Source: a virus. From it: a stretch of 64,000 nt of DNA. The notes below the pieces were generated by a model that searched no databases, was not told where the DNA came from, and was given only the letters and a program-made list of their open reading frames with translations. How positions within the stretch are numbered: the stretch's first letter is position 1; every line of letters begins with the position of its first letter. Position numbers and translations under genes: made by a program. Where the stretch lies: positions 1 to 64,000 of the IMG/VR virus record IMGVR_UViG_3300034062_004332, one strand, 5' to 3'. Shown here in pieces: positions 38,817-47,341 of the stretch.

Positions 38817-38840
38817 TCAAACTCAGTTTGTGGATTTCAA

Positions 38841-38866
38841 GCCCCCTCACACGAGGGGGTTTTTTT
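38841..38866 (+). terminator. Strong intrinsic terminator after capsid operon
   Basis: CCCCCTC-ACAC-GAGGGGG followed by seven T residues, 25 bases after the stop of the capsid-associated gene. Confidence 0.95.
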
Positions 38867-38877
38867 ATGCTTGGCGC

Positions 38878-38883
38878 TATACT
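38878..38883 (+). promoter_or_regulatory. TATACT box after capsid terminator
   Basis: GCGCTATACTTTAC, 12 bases after the terminator and 22 before the ATG at 38906; fits a -10 box for the connector genes. Confidence 0.5.
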
Positions 38884-38905
38884 TTACTTAGTCAGTGCTT
38901 TCATA

Positions 38906-39340
38906 ATGACAGTCGCCGCCACGCGGGAGTACACCTTCACGCCTAACGGTGTGAAAGTCTCCATTATCAGTACTCATGATGACGGTGAGTACTTTATGGT
39001 TAAGTCCCTGACAACTGGTAAGGTTTTCTTTGCTCATAAGAACCAGATCGCTGAAAAAGATGTAGAAGTGGAGGAGGGCGAAAAACCCGTTAAGCGCAGG
39101 CGTGGTCGGCAAATAGTTCGGCCCGAAGTTCCGGCGTTGACCAGAATCAACATCAACTCGGCGACTCCAGAGCTGCTGACTCAGATTCTTAAAGGTATCG
39201 GGATGAAGACCGCTATCGAAATTAAAGAACTTCAGCAGTCGTTGCCAGGTGAGCGCTTCTCAAAACTCGATCAATTGAAGTCAATTTCTAACATTGACTG
39301 GGACTCTGTGTTAGAAGGAGATATTGCTTACGTCGAGTGA
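38906..39340 (+). CDS. Helix-hairpin-helix protein, head completion candidate
   Basis: 144 residues from the ATG that follows the TATACT box; the frame also opens through the terminator, which would add a false hydrophobic leader. Central acidic/basic linker (VEVEEGEKPVKRRRGRQIVR), then a ComEA-like helix-hairpin-helix domain: INSATPELLTQILKGIGMKT followed by AIEIKELQQSLPG. Such domains bind DNA without sequence preference. Between coat and connector genes it may sit at the portal vertex. Confidence 0.75.
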   Translation: MTVAATREYTFTPNGVKVSIISTHDDGEYFMVKSLTTGKVFFAHKNQIAEKDVEVEEGEKPVKRRRGRQIVRPEVPALTRININSATPELLTQILKGIGMKTAIEIKELQQSLPGERFSKLDQLKSISNIDWDSVLEGDIAYVE

Positions 39341-39357
39341 AAATTTAAATAGCTGTC

Positions 39358-39363
39358 TAGAAT
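39358..39363 (+). promoter_or_regulatory. TAGAAT box before 39387 gene
   Basis: GTCTAGAATAGGG, 23 bases before the GTG start supported by alignment with the paralogue. Confidence 0.45.
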
Positions 39364-39386
39364 AGGGGCACAGGTGTTTGAGCCCC

Positions 39387-40019
39387 GTGGCGCAACTCTT
39401 AGCTGAAGAACTTGCGCAGATTGAACGCTACTTGCGCGAGCAAGGCGTCATCTTTAACGGCAGTTTTACAGACTCGGCCCGTTTAGACACTGTATACGCT
39501 GCGGTTAACTCCCTGTTTCGGGGGACACCGCAGCTAAAAGTTTCTGCGCTTGATGACTATAACTTTGAGCGCGTTTGTTATCACTTAAATTACAATATCT
39601 CTGCTGTAAGCCCTGCTGATTATGCTCGGCTTATAGAAGCTTGTAACAATATACCTAGTGACTTTTATTACTCTAAAACTATAAATCAGATACAGCGCTG
39701 CGAAACCGCTGAGATTTACACAGAGCTGGCGTCCAATCGGGCCGCGAGCCAACAGGAAGTCATATTGGGTCAAGGCGATGAGGTGCTGAATCGTACGATT
39801 ACGATTCAAGACAACCGCAAGATCATGCGGACGTGGCGAGAGAATTACTTGTACGAGTGCGACAGGTTGTCTGCGATCTTGCACGTTGTAAACTATAAGG
39901 ATCCGGTTATCGCTGAATCGCGTTTTATTGCCACGGAGGGTGATTTCATCCAGAGTCTTCCAGGGCCTGTTGATCCTGCCCGGTTTGACGATCTGTACTT
40001 CTTCAACTCCTGGCGTTGA
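39387..40019 (+). CDS. Connector/neck-like protein, paralogue A
   Basis: 210 residues from a GTG; this start makes MAQLLAEELAQIERYLREQG line up exactly with the N-terminus of paralogue B. Shared throughout: LDDYNFERVCYHLNYN, ADYARLIEACNNIPSDFYY, QRCETAE, TIQDNRKIMRTWRENYLYEC and HVVNYKDPV. Length and helical content fit head-tail adaptors such as T7 gp11-type tail tubular proteins, an inference from size and place. Separate TAGAAT box upstream. Confidence 0.75.
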   Translation: MAQLLAEELAQIERYLREQGVIFNGSFTDSARLDTVYAAVNSLFRGTPQLKVSALDDYNFERVCYHLNYNISAVSPADYARLIEACNNIPSDFYYSKTINQIQRCETAEIYTELASNRAASQQEVILGQGDEVLNRTITIQDNRKIMRTWRENYLYECDRLSAILHVVNYKDPVIAESRFIATEGDFIQSLPGPVDPARFDDLYFFNSWR

Positions 40020-40020
40020 G

Positions 40021-40026
40021 TAGACT
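40021..40026 (+). promoter_or_regulatory. TAGACT box between paralogues
   Basis: GAGTAGACTTAGTTAAAAGGAG: the box starts one base after the stop of paralogue A and lies 18 bases before the GTG of B, with AGGAG in between. Confidence 0.5.
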
Positions 40027-40044
40027 TAGTTAAAAGGAGAGACC

Positions 40045-40665
40045 GTGGCTGACTTAACGGTTCAACAACTAGAGCAGATCTACAGCTATCTAGCTCAACA
40101 GGGGGTCGTAACTCAGCCTACGACTACCGATAGGACTAAGCGCGAGATTGTATATGCTGCGTTAAACCAGATTGGCCGCAATCCCGGTCAAGTATTTGGT
40201 TATAAATTAGATGACTTTAACTTTAGTCGTGTTACATATCACCTTGGGTATAACGTAGCGACAGTCCCTGCTGGTGACTACGCTCGTCTTGAGTTGGCTT
40301 GCACGAGCATTCCAAGTCAGTACTACTTTGACAAAATTGTTCAGCAGATCGAACGCTGCGAAGAGGCTGAGCGTATCTCTGAACTTGCAGGGGGGCGTGG
40401 CACCAGTCGCCAGGAAATTATTCTGGGTGACGTGAGCCGTACTATTAGCGTTCAGGATAAACAGGAAACTGCAAAGATCTGGAGAGAAAATTATATCTTT
40501 GAAACGGATCGTTTAGCCCAGATGTTATATGTAGCTAACTACAAGAATCCGATGGTGAATCGCTATAGATTCGAGCGTAGTGGTGCGTCTTATGTTCAGG
40601 CTTTACCTGGCGCTCCTACAATGTCTCGTGCAGATAGAATTTATTTTGCAACTAACTGGCGATAA
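40045..40665 (+). CDS. Connector/neck-like protein, paralogue B
   Basis: 206 residues, GTG start with AGGAG at eight bases. Tandem duplicate of the preceding gene: LDDFNFSRVTYHLGYN, GDYARLELACTSIPSQYYF, IERCEEAERISELAGG, TISVQDKQETAKIWRENYIF and YVANYKNPMV. Both end in a Tyr/Phe-Asn-Trp-Arg (NSWR and TNWR), so the C-terminus is conserved to the last residue. Probably forms a mixed or stacked ring with A. Confidence 0.75.
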   Translation: MADLTVQQLEQIYSYLAQQGVVTQPTTTDRTKREIVYAALNQIGRNPGQVFGYKLDDFNFSRVTYHLGYNVATVPAGDYARLELACTSIPSQYYFDKIVQQIERCEEAERISELAGGRGTSRQEIILGDVSRTISVQDKQETAKIWRENYIFETDRLAQMLYVANYKNPMVNRYRFERSGASYVQALPGAPTMSRADRIYFATNWR

Positions 40666-40697
40666 AAGCTAATATGGTCTTAGGTCTGAGTCTGTAA

Positions 40698-42515
40698 ATG
40701 CCGATTCTCAATAGTTTATACAGAGGATTGGGCGGCACTGCCCGTTTGAAGCAACTAGCTATGCCCGTGGCTGCTACTTTAGCTCAGCGGGGTGTTAATT
40801 TTCAGCTTATAGATGCTTTAACAACTCCGGGTACAGGTCAGCGTCTTTATAATGCTGCGCAAGAACCTGTTACTAGAGCTTTAGCTGACAGGGATCGGGC
40901 GCGTCAAGTTCAGCGAGCTGCTCAACTTGGGACTCCAGCGCCCCGACCACGCGGGTGGGGTTCTGGTCAACCCCGCCCCCAGACTCCCGCGCCTGCTCCG
41001 GCTCGTGCTCAGGCCCCCTCGCGACCTGCACCCGCACCCGAGAACTGGGGACAAGGCCCTTTGCGCGGGCAAGTAGATATGTACGGTGTGAGAGCACCGG
41101 GCGTGCCGGAGCCTTTTATGCCTCCCGGTTCGTCTACATTTCAACCAAATCTTCCAAACCCCCGTGGCCCTCGTGGTCAGTTTCAGTCGATTTACGGGGA
41201 GCCGAGTGCCGTTATTCAAGGTCGGCAACGAATGGCTGTCCCGGTTGATCCGGGTGTAACTCCTGGCCCCGCTGTTAGTCCCGGTCAGATCGCAATCGAC
41301 TCCCTTGGGTACAACGCTCCCACGGGGCCTTTGGGTCGGCAGCTTCTTGCCACGGATCCTGAAACGTACAAATCTATTTCCGATATGGCGCTTGAAGCGT
41401 CTCGGAACTATGGGCGCACCGTAACGGCAGAGGATCTGCTTAGCGCCCAAACTATGCCTTCTAGATTACTCGGTGAGTACTCTAGTAGTGGCGGCGGCCT
41501 GGTTCCGACGATGGGCCGCATCGGGGCACGTCGGCAGATTCCCGGCAGCACTCAAGCACCTGGCGTTCGTATTGGTAACTCCAGCCAACCTTGGGGCGAA
41601 ATGCCGGTCCGTCCTGCCCGCGTGGTTGATCTGGGCTCTACCGGCAGGCTGACTGAAGGTGCCCCGGCTGTCGCTCGGGCTGTTGACGATGTAACACCCG
41701 CTCAAGCTGAGGCTGTTCAAGCCGTCATGCGCAACGCTGTCGGTGGTACGCAGAAAACCAATCTCAGTAATCTTTATAAGATTCTGGGCGGTATTGCAGC
41801 GGCTGGTGCTGGTGGTGCTGTACTCGCACCGATTGCTTACAACATGTTCGGCGGCGGTGGCGCTAGTGATGCAGGTGTACCTCCGCTGGCACCTGACCTC
41901 GGTGCTCCCGGTGCCTACGATGTTCCTGCTGACACCGATCAGTATGTGCCGCCTGTTGCTGCGGATTATTATGGATCGCCTGGCGCTGCTGTTGGGTCTG
42001 CCACGGGAGGTGTGCCTGGTCAAACTGCACCGGCTGTCATTCGCACGAGCGATGCTGCTAGCAATCAAAGGCAAGCAGCAGCTAATGCTTTAGCTGCCGC
42101 CGCTGCAATGCAACCTAGCGCTCCTGCATCCTACGGAAACATCGGAGCATACTATAAAGCTCGTGGCGCTTACGCAGGTCAACCCGGCGTGGTCGGTAAT
42201 CTGATTGAACAACTTATCCAAGTTGATCCTCGATTCGATCGACCGGAGTTGCAAGCATGGGCTGCCTCCAATCCGGGTTTGGCTTACGAGCTTCTGCAAA
42301 ATCAGCAGATGCCGAATCTTCAGCAGCCAGAAATTACGACAGAGTTAGGGACTAATACTGAAAATAACGCTGTCGGGAACTCTGTCGAAGCAGCTAATGT
42401 TTTGACGGATAACATGGATCCCTCCCTTCGGGATGCCACGCAACCTCGGCTTAGCGTTTCGATTCAGCGTCAGCCGATGTATTACACCAGACCTGGGTTT
42501 GCTGGGAGGATTTAA
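40698..42515 (+). CDS. Large Pro/Ala/Gly-rich virion protein (605 aa)
   Basis: N-terminal helices (YRGLGGTARLKQLAMPVAAT), a long Pro/Arg/Ala-rich disordered stretch (residues ~75-150), a hydrophobic Gly/Ala segment (ILGGIAAAGAGGAVLAPIAY, ~365) and a C-terminal ELQAWAASNPGLAYELLQNQ motif shared with the reverse-strand 302-residue protein. Plan is that of an internal or ejection protein. No family recognised. Two bases before the next ATG. Confidence 0.7.
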   Translation: MPILNSLYRGLGGTARLKQLAMPVAATLAQRGVNFQLIDALTTPGTGQRLYNAAQEPVTRALADRDRARQVQRAAQLGTPAPRPRGWGSGQPRPQTPAPAPARAQAPSRPAPAPENWGQGPLRGQVDMYGVRAPGVPEPFMPPGSSTFQPNLPNPRGPRGQFQSIYGEPSAVIQGRQRMAVPVDPGVTPGPAVSPGQIAIDSLGYNAPTGPLGRQLLATDPETYKSISDMALEASRNYGRTVTAEDLLSAQTMPSRLLGEYSSSGGGLVPTMGRIGARRQIPGSTQAPGVRIGNSSQPWGEMPVRPARVVDLGSTGRLTEGAPAVARAVDDVTPAQAEAVQAVMRNAVGGTQKTNLSNLYKILGGIAAAGAGGAVLAPIAYNMFGGGGASDAGVPPLAPDLGAPGAYDVPADTDQYVPPVAADYYGSPGAAVGSATGGVPGQTAPAVIRTSDAASNQRQAAANALAAAAAMQPSAPASYGNIGAYYKARGAYAGQPGVVGNLIEQLIQVDPRFDRPELQAWAASNPGLAYELLQNQQMPNLQQPEITTELGTNTENNAVGNSVEAANVLTDNMDPSLRDATQPRLSVSIQRQPMYYTRPGFAGRI

Positions 42516-42517
42516 AA

Positions 42518-43063
42518 ATGCCTACGCCTATAGAGGTTACTCCTTACAATTCTAATAATCCTAGTTGGCAGCAGGTTTTTCCGCCTCCGTCAGTTGTTCC
42601 CGGTGATTACAGCTATTCCCCGTCTAGCAGCTCCTACGGGGATGTAATTAAATACAGCGATCAAACACTCGGGCCTGACGCACCTAGTCCTTATACAACT
42701 CCTCCTGCTTCTTCTGTTGCTTCCCAGCCTGCTTCATCCAATTGGATGGACTACCTCAAAGCGGGCGGCCTTGCTTTAAGCGCAGCGGGTGACGCCATCC
42801 GAGCTTTCCGTGGTGAGCCCACGCCTCCTGGCAGCAGTCCTTTCCAGCAATACCTTGCTCAAGAGGAGCAGAAAGAATCTGATAAGCGCCTAGCGCAGTT
42901 GCTTAAAGATGCCATGGGTGCGTCTTCGACTGAGGCTATTACCGGAGTTTTAGATCCTGCTGCTGAGAGACGCAGACAAGGATCTTTTTTCGGAGCTTTA
43001 CCTTCTCTTGCCGGTATTGGTTCGAGTAGCGGTACTCGGATGGCCGGTAGTTTCCTTAGCTGA
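42518..43063 (+). CDS. Ser/Pro-rich putative virion protein
   Basis: 181 residues; GGGAGG lies seven bases before the ATG. First 75 residues are Pro/Ser/Tyr-rich and disordered, then an Ala/Gly helix (YLKAGGLALSAAGDAIRAFR), a charged helix (AQEEQKESDKRLAQLLKDAM) and a Gly/Ser-rich tail. Directly coupled to the 605-residue gene; likely the same assembly step. Confidence 0.65.
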   Translation: MPTPIEVTPYNSNNPSWQQVFPPPSVVPGDYSYSPSSSSYGDVIKYSDQTLGPDAPSPYTTPPASSVASQPASSNWMDYLKAGGLALSAAGDAIRAFRGEPTPPGSSPFQQYLAQEEQKESDKRLAQLLKDAMGASSTEAITGVLDPAAERRRQGSFFGALPSLAGIGSSSGTRMAGSFLS

Positions 43064-43105
43064 GTACCATGGCGTCAACTCCGACACGTATGATCGTTGT
43101 CTTAA

Positions 43106-43702
43106 TTAGTTAAAAGCTTCGGGAAGATAGATTTTCTCTAGTTCATCCACAGGCTTTACCGCAAAGGCTTTGTCTAAAGGCCAACCTTTATCCAGTCTTT
43201 TTCTCATGCTGTTAGGTTTTATCCCTACGTAATCAGCCCAGTCTTTTATACACATAGTTTTACCTTCGTAGGTGTATAAGCGAGTCGCTCTCTTACCACC
43301 TCGGTTACGTGTTTGTTCTTTATGCGTGGCCCAGCGACAGTTTTCCTTGCAGTAGTTTTTATCGTTATCGATTCTCTCTAGTTCCATTTTAGGGTCAGGT
43401 TTCTCTCCCATATCATTTAGAAAAGCTAGGAAATTGTTCCATGCTGGATCATAAGTAATTCCCCTGGCGCCGTATCTTGAATAATTTTTGTGGTTTGGGT
43501 TATTGCAGCGGTCTTTCATCGCGCACCACGATCCGTACTCAGGCGTTCTATTTTTGTTACCTCCGTGCTTAAAAGAGGCACAATTCTTGGAGCAATAGGT
43601 GTACCCACGATCTCGTAGTCGCTTGCGGTGCCAGGCTGCTGCGTTTCCGGTTCGCACATAAAGCTGGCCACAGCGAGCGCACCTGAATTCTGTTTGTAGC
43701 AT
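43106..43702 (-). CDS. HNH homing endonuclease (free-standing)
   Basis: 198 residues. N-terminal zinc-ribbon (FRCARCGQLYVRT...YCSKNCAS), then TPEYGSWCAMKDRCNNPNHK and GARGITYDPAWNNFLAFLND, and the HNH core ELERIDNDKNYCKENCRWAT, the arrangement of phage HNH homing enzymes of the GRGI type. The C-terminal KDWADYVGIKPNSMRKRLDK is a NUMOD-like DNA-binding helix. Lone reverse-strand gene inserted between virion genes, AT-rich; a parasitic element. Confidence 0.9.
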   Translation of the reverse strand: MLQTEFRCARCGQLYVRTGNAAAWHRKRLRDRGYTYCSKNCASFKHGGNKNRTPEYGSWCAMKDRCNNPNHKNYSRYGARGITYDPAWNNFLAFLNDMGEKPDPKMELERIDNDKNYCKENCRWATHKEQTRNRGGKRATRLYTYEGKTMCIKDWADYVGIKPNSMRKRLDKGWPLDKAFAVKPVDELEKIYLPEAFN

Positions 43703-43751
43703 TAGAATACGAGAAGTTTTCGGAGGCCCCTGTCAAAATACCGCAGGCAGG

Positions 43752-44318
43752 GTGTTTAGTCAAATATCCAGTACTAGCACGAACAAGGCTCCCGCGCTTA
43801 TCGACCGCCCGTTCCTTCGGGGCGCCAGGATCAATAACAGCACTCAGACGTGCGATCCGACAAACCCGAACCTAACTGACCTGATTCAGTTAGTCCGCGT
43901 GGGCGATCTTCCGTCTGAAGACGCTGCGCTGGTTGAAGACATCACCATCATTTCAAATGAGGATTACCCAGACAATTCTGGGCGACGCACCTGCGACATA
44001 GGATTATATGTATACGCTCCAAACCAATCTGCGCCTTCTACTTCGGCTGCCATGATGATTGGGCGGTTTGAAGTGGGTCTCAGTGGCTCCACTTTTGGGT
44101 ATCCCCTTCCGATTCAGCTGTTTGGAATCAACGCTCCTGTGCCGCAGGTCGGCGATACCAGCATCGTCGCTCCGATTCAGTTAGGTAAAGGCGAAGGACT
44201 TTACTTAGAGAAGGGTTACATCCTGTGTGTCGGCTATTTGGGTAACGGTCCCGCCGCTGTGTCTGGTGGTCTGAGTCCCTCGGGTATCACAATCTGGAGC
44301 CAGGGCGGGTTCTATTAA
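43752..44318 (+). CDS. Hypothetical beta-rich virion protein
   Basis: 188 residues, GTG start. Contains DLIQLVRVGDLPSEDAALVE, an IGRFEVGLSGSTFGYPLPIQ strand region and a Gly-rich end ITIWSQGGFY. Mostly beta; resembles capsid or tail decoration domains in composition. It is three bases before the next gene and expressed with it. No family recognised. Confidence 0.65.
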   Translation: MFSQISSTSTNKAPALIDRPFLRGARINNSTQTCDPTNPNLTDLIQLVRVGDLPSEDAALVEDITIISNEDYPDNSGRRTCDIGLYVYAPNQSAPSTSAAMMIGRFEVGLSGSTFGYPLPIQLFGINAPVPQVGDTSIVAPIQLGKGEGLYLEKGYILCVGYLGNGPAAVSGGLSPSGITIWSQGGFY

Positions 44319-44321
44319 GCC

Positions 44322-45857
44322 GTGGCCAAACGCTCCGCTGGGGATAACTTTAACCCCAAGCGTTATGAGGGCGCAAAACGCATAGAAAAGAACGGTCACT
44401 TTCATGGAGCCGACTCTTCTTTTCAGCTTTCGCGCCCGATGCCTTTTAAACAAAGGTTTCGCCCGGCTGTAGGTACAAAAGACTTCAGCATTCTTAGTGA
44501 CTACGATTACGCGTCACTTTGGAGCCGATGGCGCCGTGGCTATGAACTGTCAATGTACACCCAGCAGGTGTACCAAGCGTATGAAAATAGCTACAAGTAC
44601 TACTACACTAATGTGATTGGGGTAGGGCCTTACATACCTGGCCTTATGTTTATGTACCCCAATACGCGCAATGACGAGCGTATGTGGTCGGTGTTTATTC
44701 AACCTCAGGGATCGTTTAATTTCAAAGATTTTGGGTTAGCTGTTTCTTCTGTTACTGACTATACAGACACAATATATGCTGTTCAGTTTTCAAATTCTTT
44801 TGGTTTACCTGTATCCTCTTTTAAAGGAGAAGTTATAGCCAATAGAATTGACTCCAGCGGCATCCAACGTAAATTCGGTTTTGGAAACTATACAGTTGTT
44901 GGAGTTGGTCTTAACGGTGTCTTAGACAATAATGTAAATTATTCGTCATTGTATAACACTTTATTCTTGAGTCATGACGAAGCAACGAGTTGGCAAGTAG
45001 TTGACGCTAATACTCTGCAAGTGCCTGCGGCTGGTCCTCCCAGTGTGGGAGATTTTTTCACCACGGAACTCAAAGCGCAGTGTAACTGTCCTGATTTTTT
45101 AAATAGAGAAACTGTCAATCTGTATGAAATTAGTCTCAAAAAGAGATACCCGTACACGGGTGTTCTCAACATGAAGCCTGGTTTTTATGACGCAGGGTCT
45201 CAAAGCCAAGAAGATAGAGTTTTAAGATCTATAGACGATCCAGGTTGGGCTCGAAGTTTTGGTTTTATCTATTTAAACGAGATATACAATATTCCTAATT
45301 ATACTCAAGATACATACTCAGATCCTAATTTGTATTATTTTCAGCCCAAATGGTGTAAACATATTTATGCTGCTATGTGGGATCTGCAGCGTAAATTTAA
45401 TCAGGGTGATGCAGTAGCTGAATGGCTGCCTCAGCCTAACGACGAGCCTACGCACCCTGCTTATCGAGAGATGTTCGACAGGGACCTCGATAAACAAATG
45501 AACTTCTTTAAGCGCGAGCGCGATTACAGATGGTGGCTTCGGTACGGTCCAACAAGATCTGAATTACCTACTCGTGTTTTAAATCCTGATACGTATAATG
45601 TATTTTCTAAATTAACTAACGCTGGAACATTAGACAGTCCTACGGTTGTTTTGGCTTCTGGGCTTACTTTTTTTGACACTAACTCATATACTCCTTTTGT
45701 ACCTCCTTCCGGTTTAGACGTTTATGATGGCGGAACTTACGCTAGCGGTATCCGTCTGCCTCCCGCCCCCGTGGTTACTCTTGATGGAGGGCAGTATGCC
45801 AGCGGTATCTTAATTTCTGCTATTGCGTTTCCTATTAACGGAGGTATCTATACATGA
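44322..45857 (+). CDS. Large virion protein with SWIM-like Cys/His motif
   Basis: 511 residues, GTG start. A helical N-terminal quarter (LWSRWRRGYELSMYTQQVYQ), then CNCPDFLNR (~residue 252) and, ~90 residues on, PKWCKHIYAAMWDLQRKF, which together make C-x-C...C-x-H as in SWIM zinc fingers but with a long insert. The C-terminus has two repeats, DGGTYASGI and DGGQYASGI. Internal AT-rich patches suggest domain exchange. Probably a tail or neck component upstream of the fibre gene, overlap four bases. Confidence 0.7.
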   Translation: MAKRSAGDNFNPKRYEGAKRIEKNGHFHGADSSFQLSRPMPFKQRFRPAVGTKDFSILSDYDYASLWSRWRRGYELSMYTQQVYQAYENSYKYYYTNVIGVGPYIPGLMFMYPNTRNDERMWSVFIQPQGSFNFKDFGLAVSSVTDYTDTIYAVQFSNSFGLPVSSFKGEVIANRIDSSGIQRKFGFGNYTVVGVGLNGVLDNNVNYSSLYNTLFLSHDEATSWQVVDANTLQVPAAGPPSVGDFFTTELKAQCNCPDFLNRETVNLYEISLKKRYPYTGVLNMKPGFYDAGSQSQEDRVLRSIDDPGWARSFGFIYLNEIYNIPNYTQDTYSDPNLYYFQPKWCKHIYAAMWDLQRKFNQGDAVAEWLPQPNDEPTHPAYREMFDRDLDKQMNFFKRERDYRWWLRYGPTRSELPTRVLNPDTYNVFSKLTNAGTLDSPTVVLASGLTFFDTNSYTPFVPPSGLDVYDGGTYASGIRLPPAPVVTLDGGQYASGILISAIAFPINGGIYT

Positions 45858-46795
45858 CTTCAACTCCTGTAACTATTCTTGTTTTACGGTCTAACTTAAA
45901 TTCAGATAGACCTAGCGGCACTATTCTCCAGTTTGGAGAAATGGCCTTGTGCGCTGGGTCAGGTGATCCTGGATTCTATTTTCTTGACACTAATAGCGAT
46001 GTTCGTAAGATCGGTCCTGCGGGGTATGGAACGACAGCTCCTAACGCTATCTATGTAGGAGCCTCGGGCAACTCTGTTGGCGAAGCGTGGACTGATTCAA
46101 ATGTACATAACTATTACAAAGTTTGGAATGGTGTTGATTGGGTTAAGGTAAGTGCAGGGTTTTCTGATACAGCTACGTTATCTTCCGGGGCTGTTCAAGC
46201 ATCAGGTGCTTTACTTGCATCTGGAGCTTATCTAGCTTCTGGTGCTATACAGGCATCTGGGGCTATCTTGTCTTCGGGTGCTCTATTAGCATCAGGTGCT
46301 TATCTTGCGTCCGGTGCTATACAGGCTTCTGGGGCTATTCTAGCTTCAGGTGCTTTACTTGCATCTGGAGCTTATCTAGCTTCGGGTGCAATACAAGCGT
46401 CTGGAGCTATCTTAGCGTCTGGGGCTATTACTAGCGAAACAGCTACACTCGCATCGGGAGCTATTTTAGCTTCTGGTGCTGTCTCTTCCACTTCAAGCAC
46501 TACTACTATTCTGGCTTCAGGTGCTGTTCTAGCGTCCGGCGCAATATTTAGCGAAACAGCAGCACTAGCTTCAGGCGCTATTTTGGCGTCTGGTTCTGTT
46601 TTTAGTGATACAGCAACACTTGCATCCGGCGCTGTTTATGCCTCTGGTGCTAGTTCAATTGCCACGGTGATTGCAAGCGGACTGCCTGATCCGGTGACGA
46701 TTGAATCCGGCGTGGCTTACTTGCAGCTCGAAAGTTCGGGCACGTATCCGTCTGGTTTGTACATACGTGCCGGGAGTGACTGGTACTTTATCTAA
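45854..46795 (+). CDS. Tail fibre with ASGA hexapeptide shaft
   Basis: 313 residues. Residues 1-~100 form a head domain; ~105-270 consist almost wholly of six-residue repeats ASGA-(I/L/Y/V)-(L/Q/S/Y), over twenty copies, with ETATLASGA variants. The C-terminal cap is VAYLQLESSGTYPSGLYIRA. A six-residue period with small residues at fixed places fits a triangular beta-helix or other fibrous shaft. The repeat DNA is itself repetitive, so the copy number may vary by slippage. Confidence 0.8.
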   Translation: MTSTPVTILVLRSNLNSDRPSGTILQFGEMALCAGSGDPGFYFLDTNSDVRKIGPAGYGTTAPNAIYVGASGNSVGEAWTDSNVHNYYKVWNGVDWVKVSAGFSDTATLSSGAVQASGALLASGAYLASGAIQASGAILSSGALLASGAYLASGAIQASGAILASGALLASGAYLASGAIQASGAILASGAITSETATLASGAILASGAVSSTSSTTTILASGAVLASGAIFSETAALASGAILASGSVFSDTATLASGAVYASGASSIATVIASGLPDPVTIESGVAYLQLESSGTYPSGLYIRAGSDWYFI

Positions 46796-47337
46796 CCGCG
46801 CAGAGTTGCTTTAAGCATCCATGAGGACTTAAAGCAGAAGTTGACGGTGTTAGCCAATAGATTCTCGGCATCAGGTGCTTCTACTTCCCGAGCAACTTCA
46901 ATAATTTCTTTAGCCATCATTCCGCACTGTTCAAGATTACGAAGATACACCGTAGACATATCGCGAGCGTCGTTTGATTTAACGTGAATAAACTTAGGAC
47001 AAGCGTTATTCAAACCTCGCTCACACATAGGCATTAGATAATCCATAGAGCGGATTAACTCTGCTACTGTGTCAAACTCTTCAACAAGTTGCGTGTACTG
47101 TTTTTTAAAAAATTTGTGTAGAGGAAAGAATAACGGCCCTTCAATGTTTAAGTGGATTAAGTGCGACTGCATGTACAGTTTATCTAAAAGAGAGCACAGG
47201 GACACCATTTGGTTTATGAGATCGCCAAGCGATGCCCCCGTGGCCTCTTCCGCCTCTGGCATGTTCTCTTCGCCCATATCCGTATCCATTTGATTAGGAG
47301 TGATTTGTTGCTGAGAGAACATACCAGAGAGCGTCAT
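46792..47337 (-). CDS. Dps/ferritin-like protein
   Basis: 181 residues. After a 35-residue polar extension comes LLDKLYMQSHLIHLNIEGPL and FFPLHKFFKKQYTQLVEEFD then TVAELIRSMDYLMP, aligning with the Dps signature HWNV..GpxFxxLHxxFexxyxxxxxxxDxxAER. The four ferroxidase ligands (His, His, Asp, Glu) are all present; the Trp of HWNV is Leu. Dps proteins oxidise iron and shield DNA from peroxide. The segment after helix 2 has extra Cys residues (MCERGLNNACPKF). Reverse strand, convergent with the fibre gene (four-base overlap). Confidence 0.78.
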   Translation of the reverse strand: MTLSGMFSQQQITPNQMDTDMGEENMPEAEEATGASLGDLINQMVSLCSLLDKLYMQSHLIHLNIEGPLFFPLHKFFKKQYTQLVEEFDTVAELIRSMDYLMPMCERGLNNACPKFIHVKSNDARDMSTVYLRNLEQCGMMAKEIIEVAREVEAPDAENLLANTVNFCFKSSWMLKATLRG

Positions 47338-47341
47338 AGGA

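Noticed and set aside
38828-38905. N-terminal hydrophobic leader of the helix-hairpin-helix gene
   Set aside because: The extended frame starts inside the transcription terminator; the TATACT box and ATG at 38906 give a better start.
45854-46795. CRISPR-like or satellite repeat
   Set aside because: The 18-base units are in-frame coding repeats with synonymous variation and no spacers; they form the fibre shaft.
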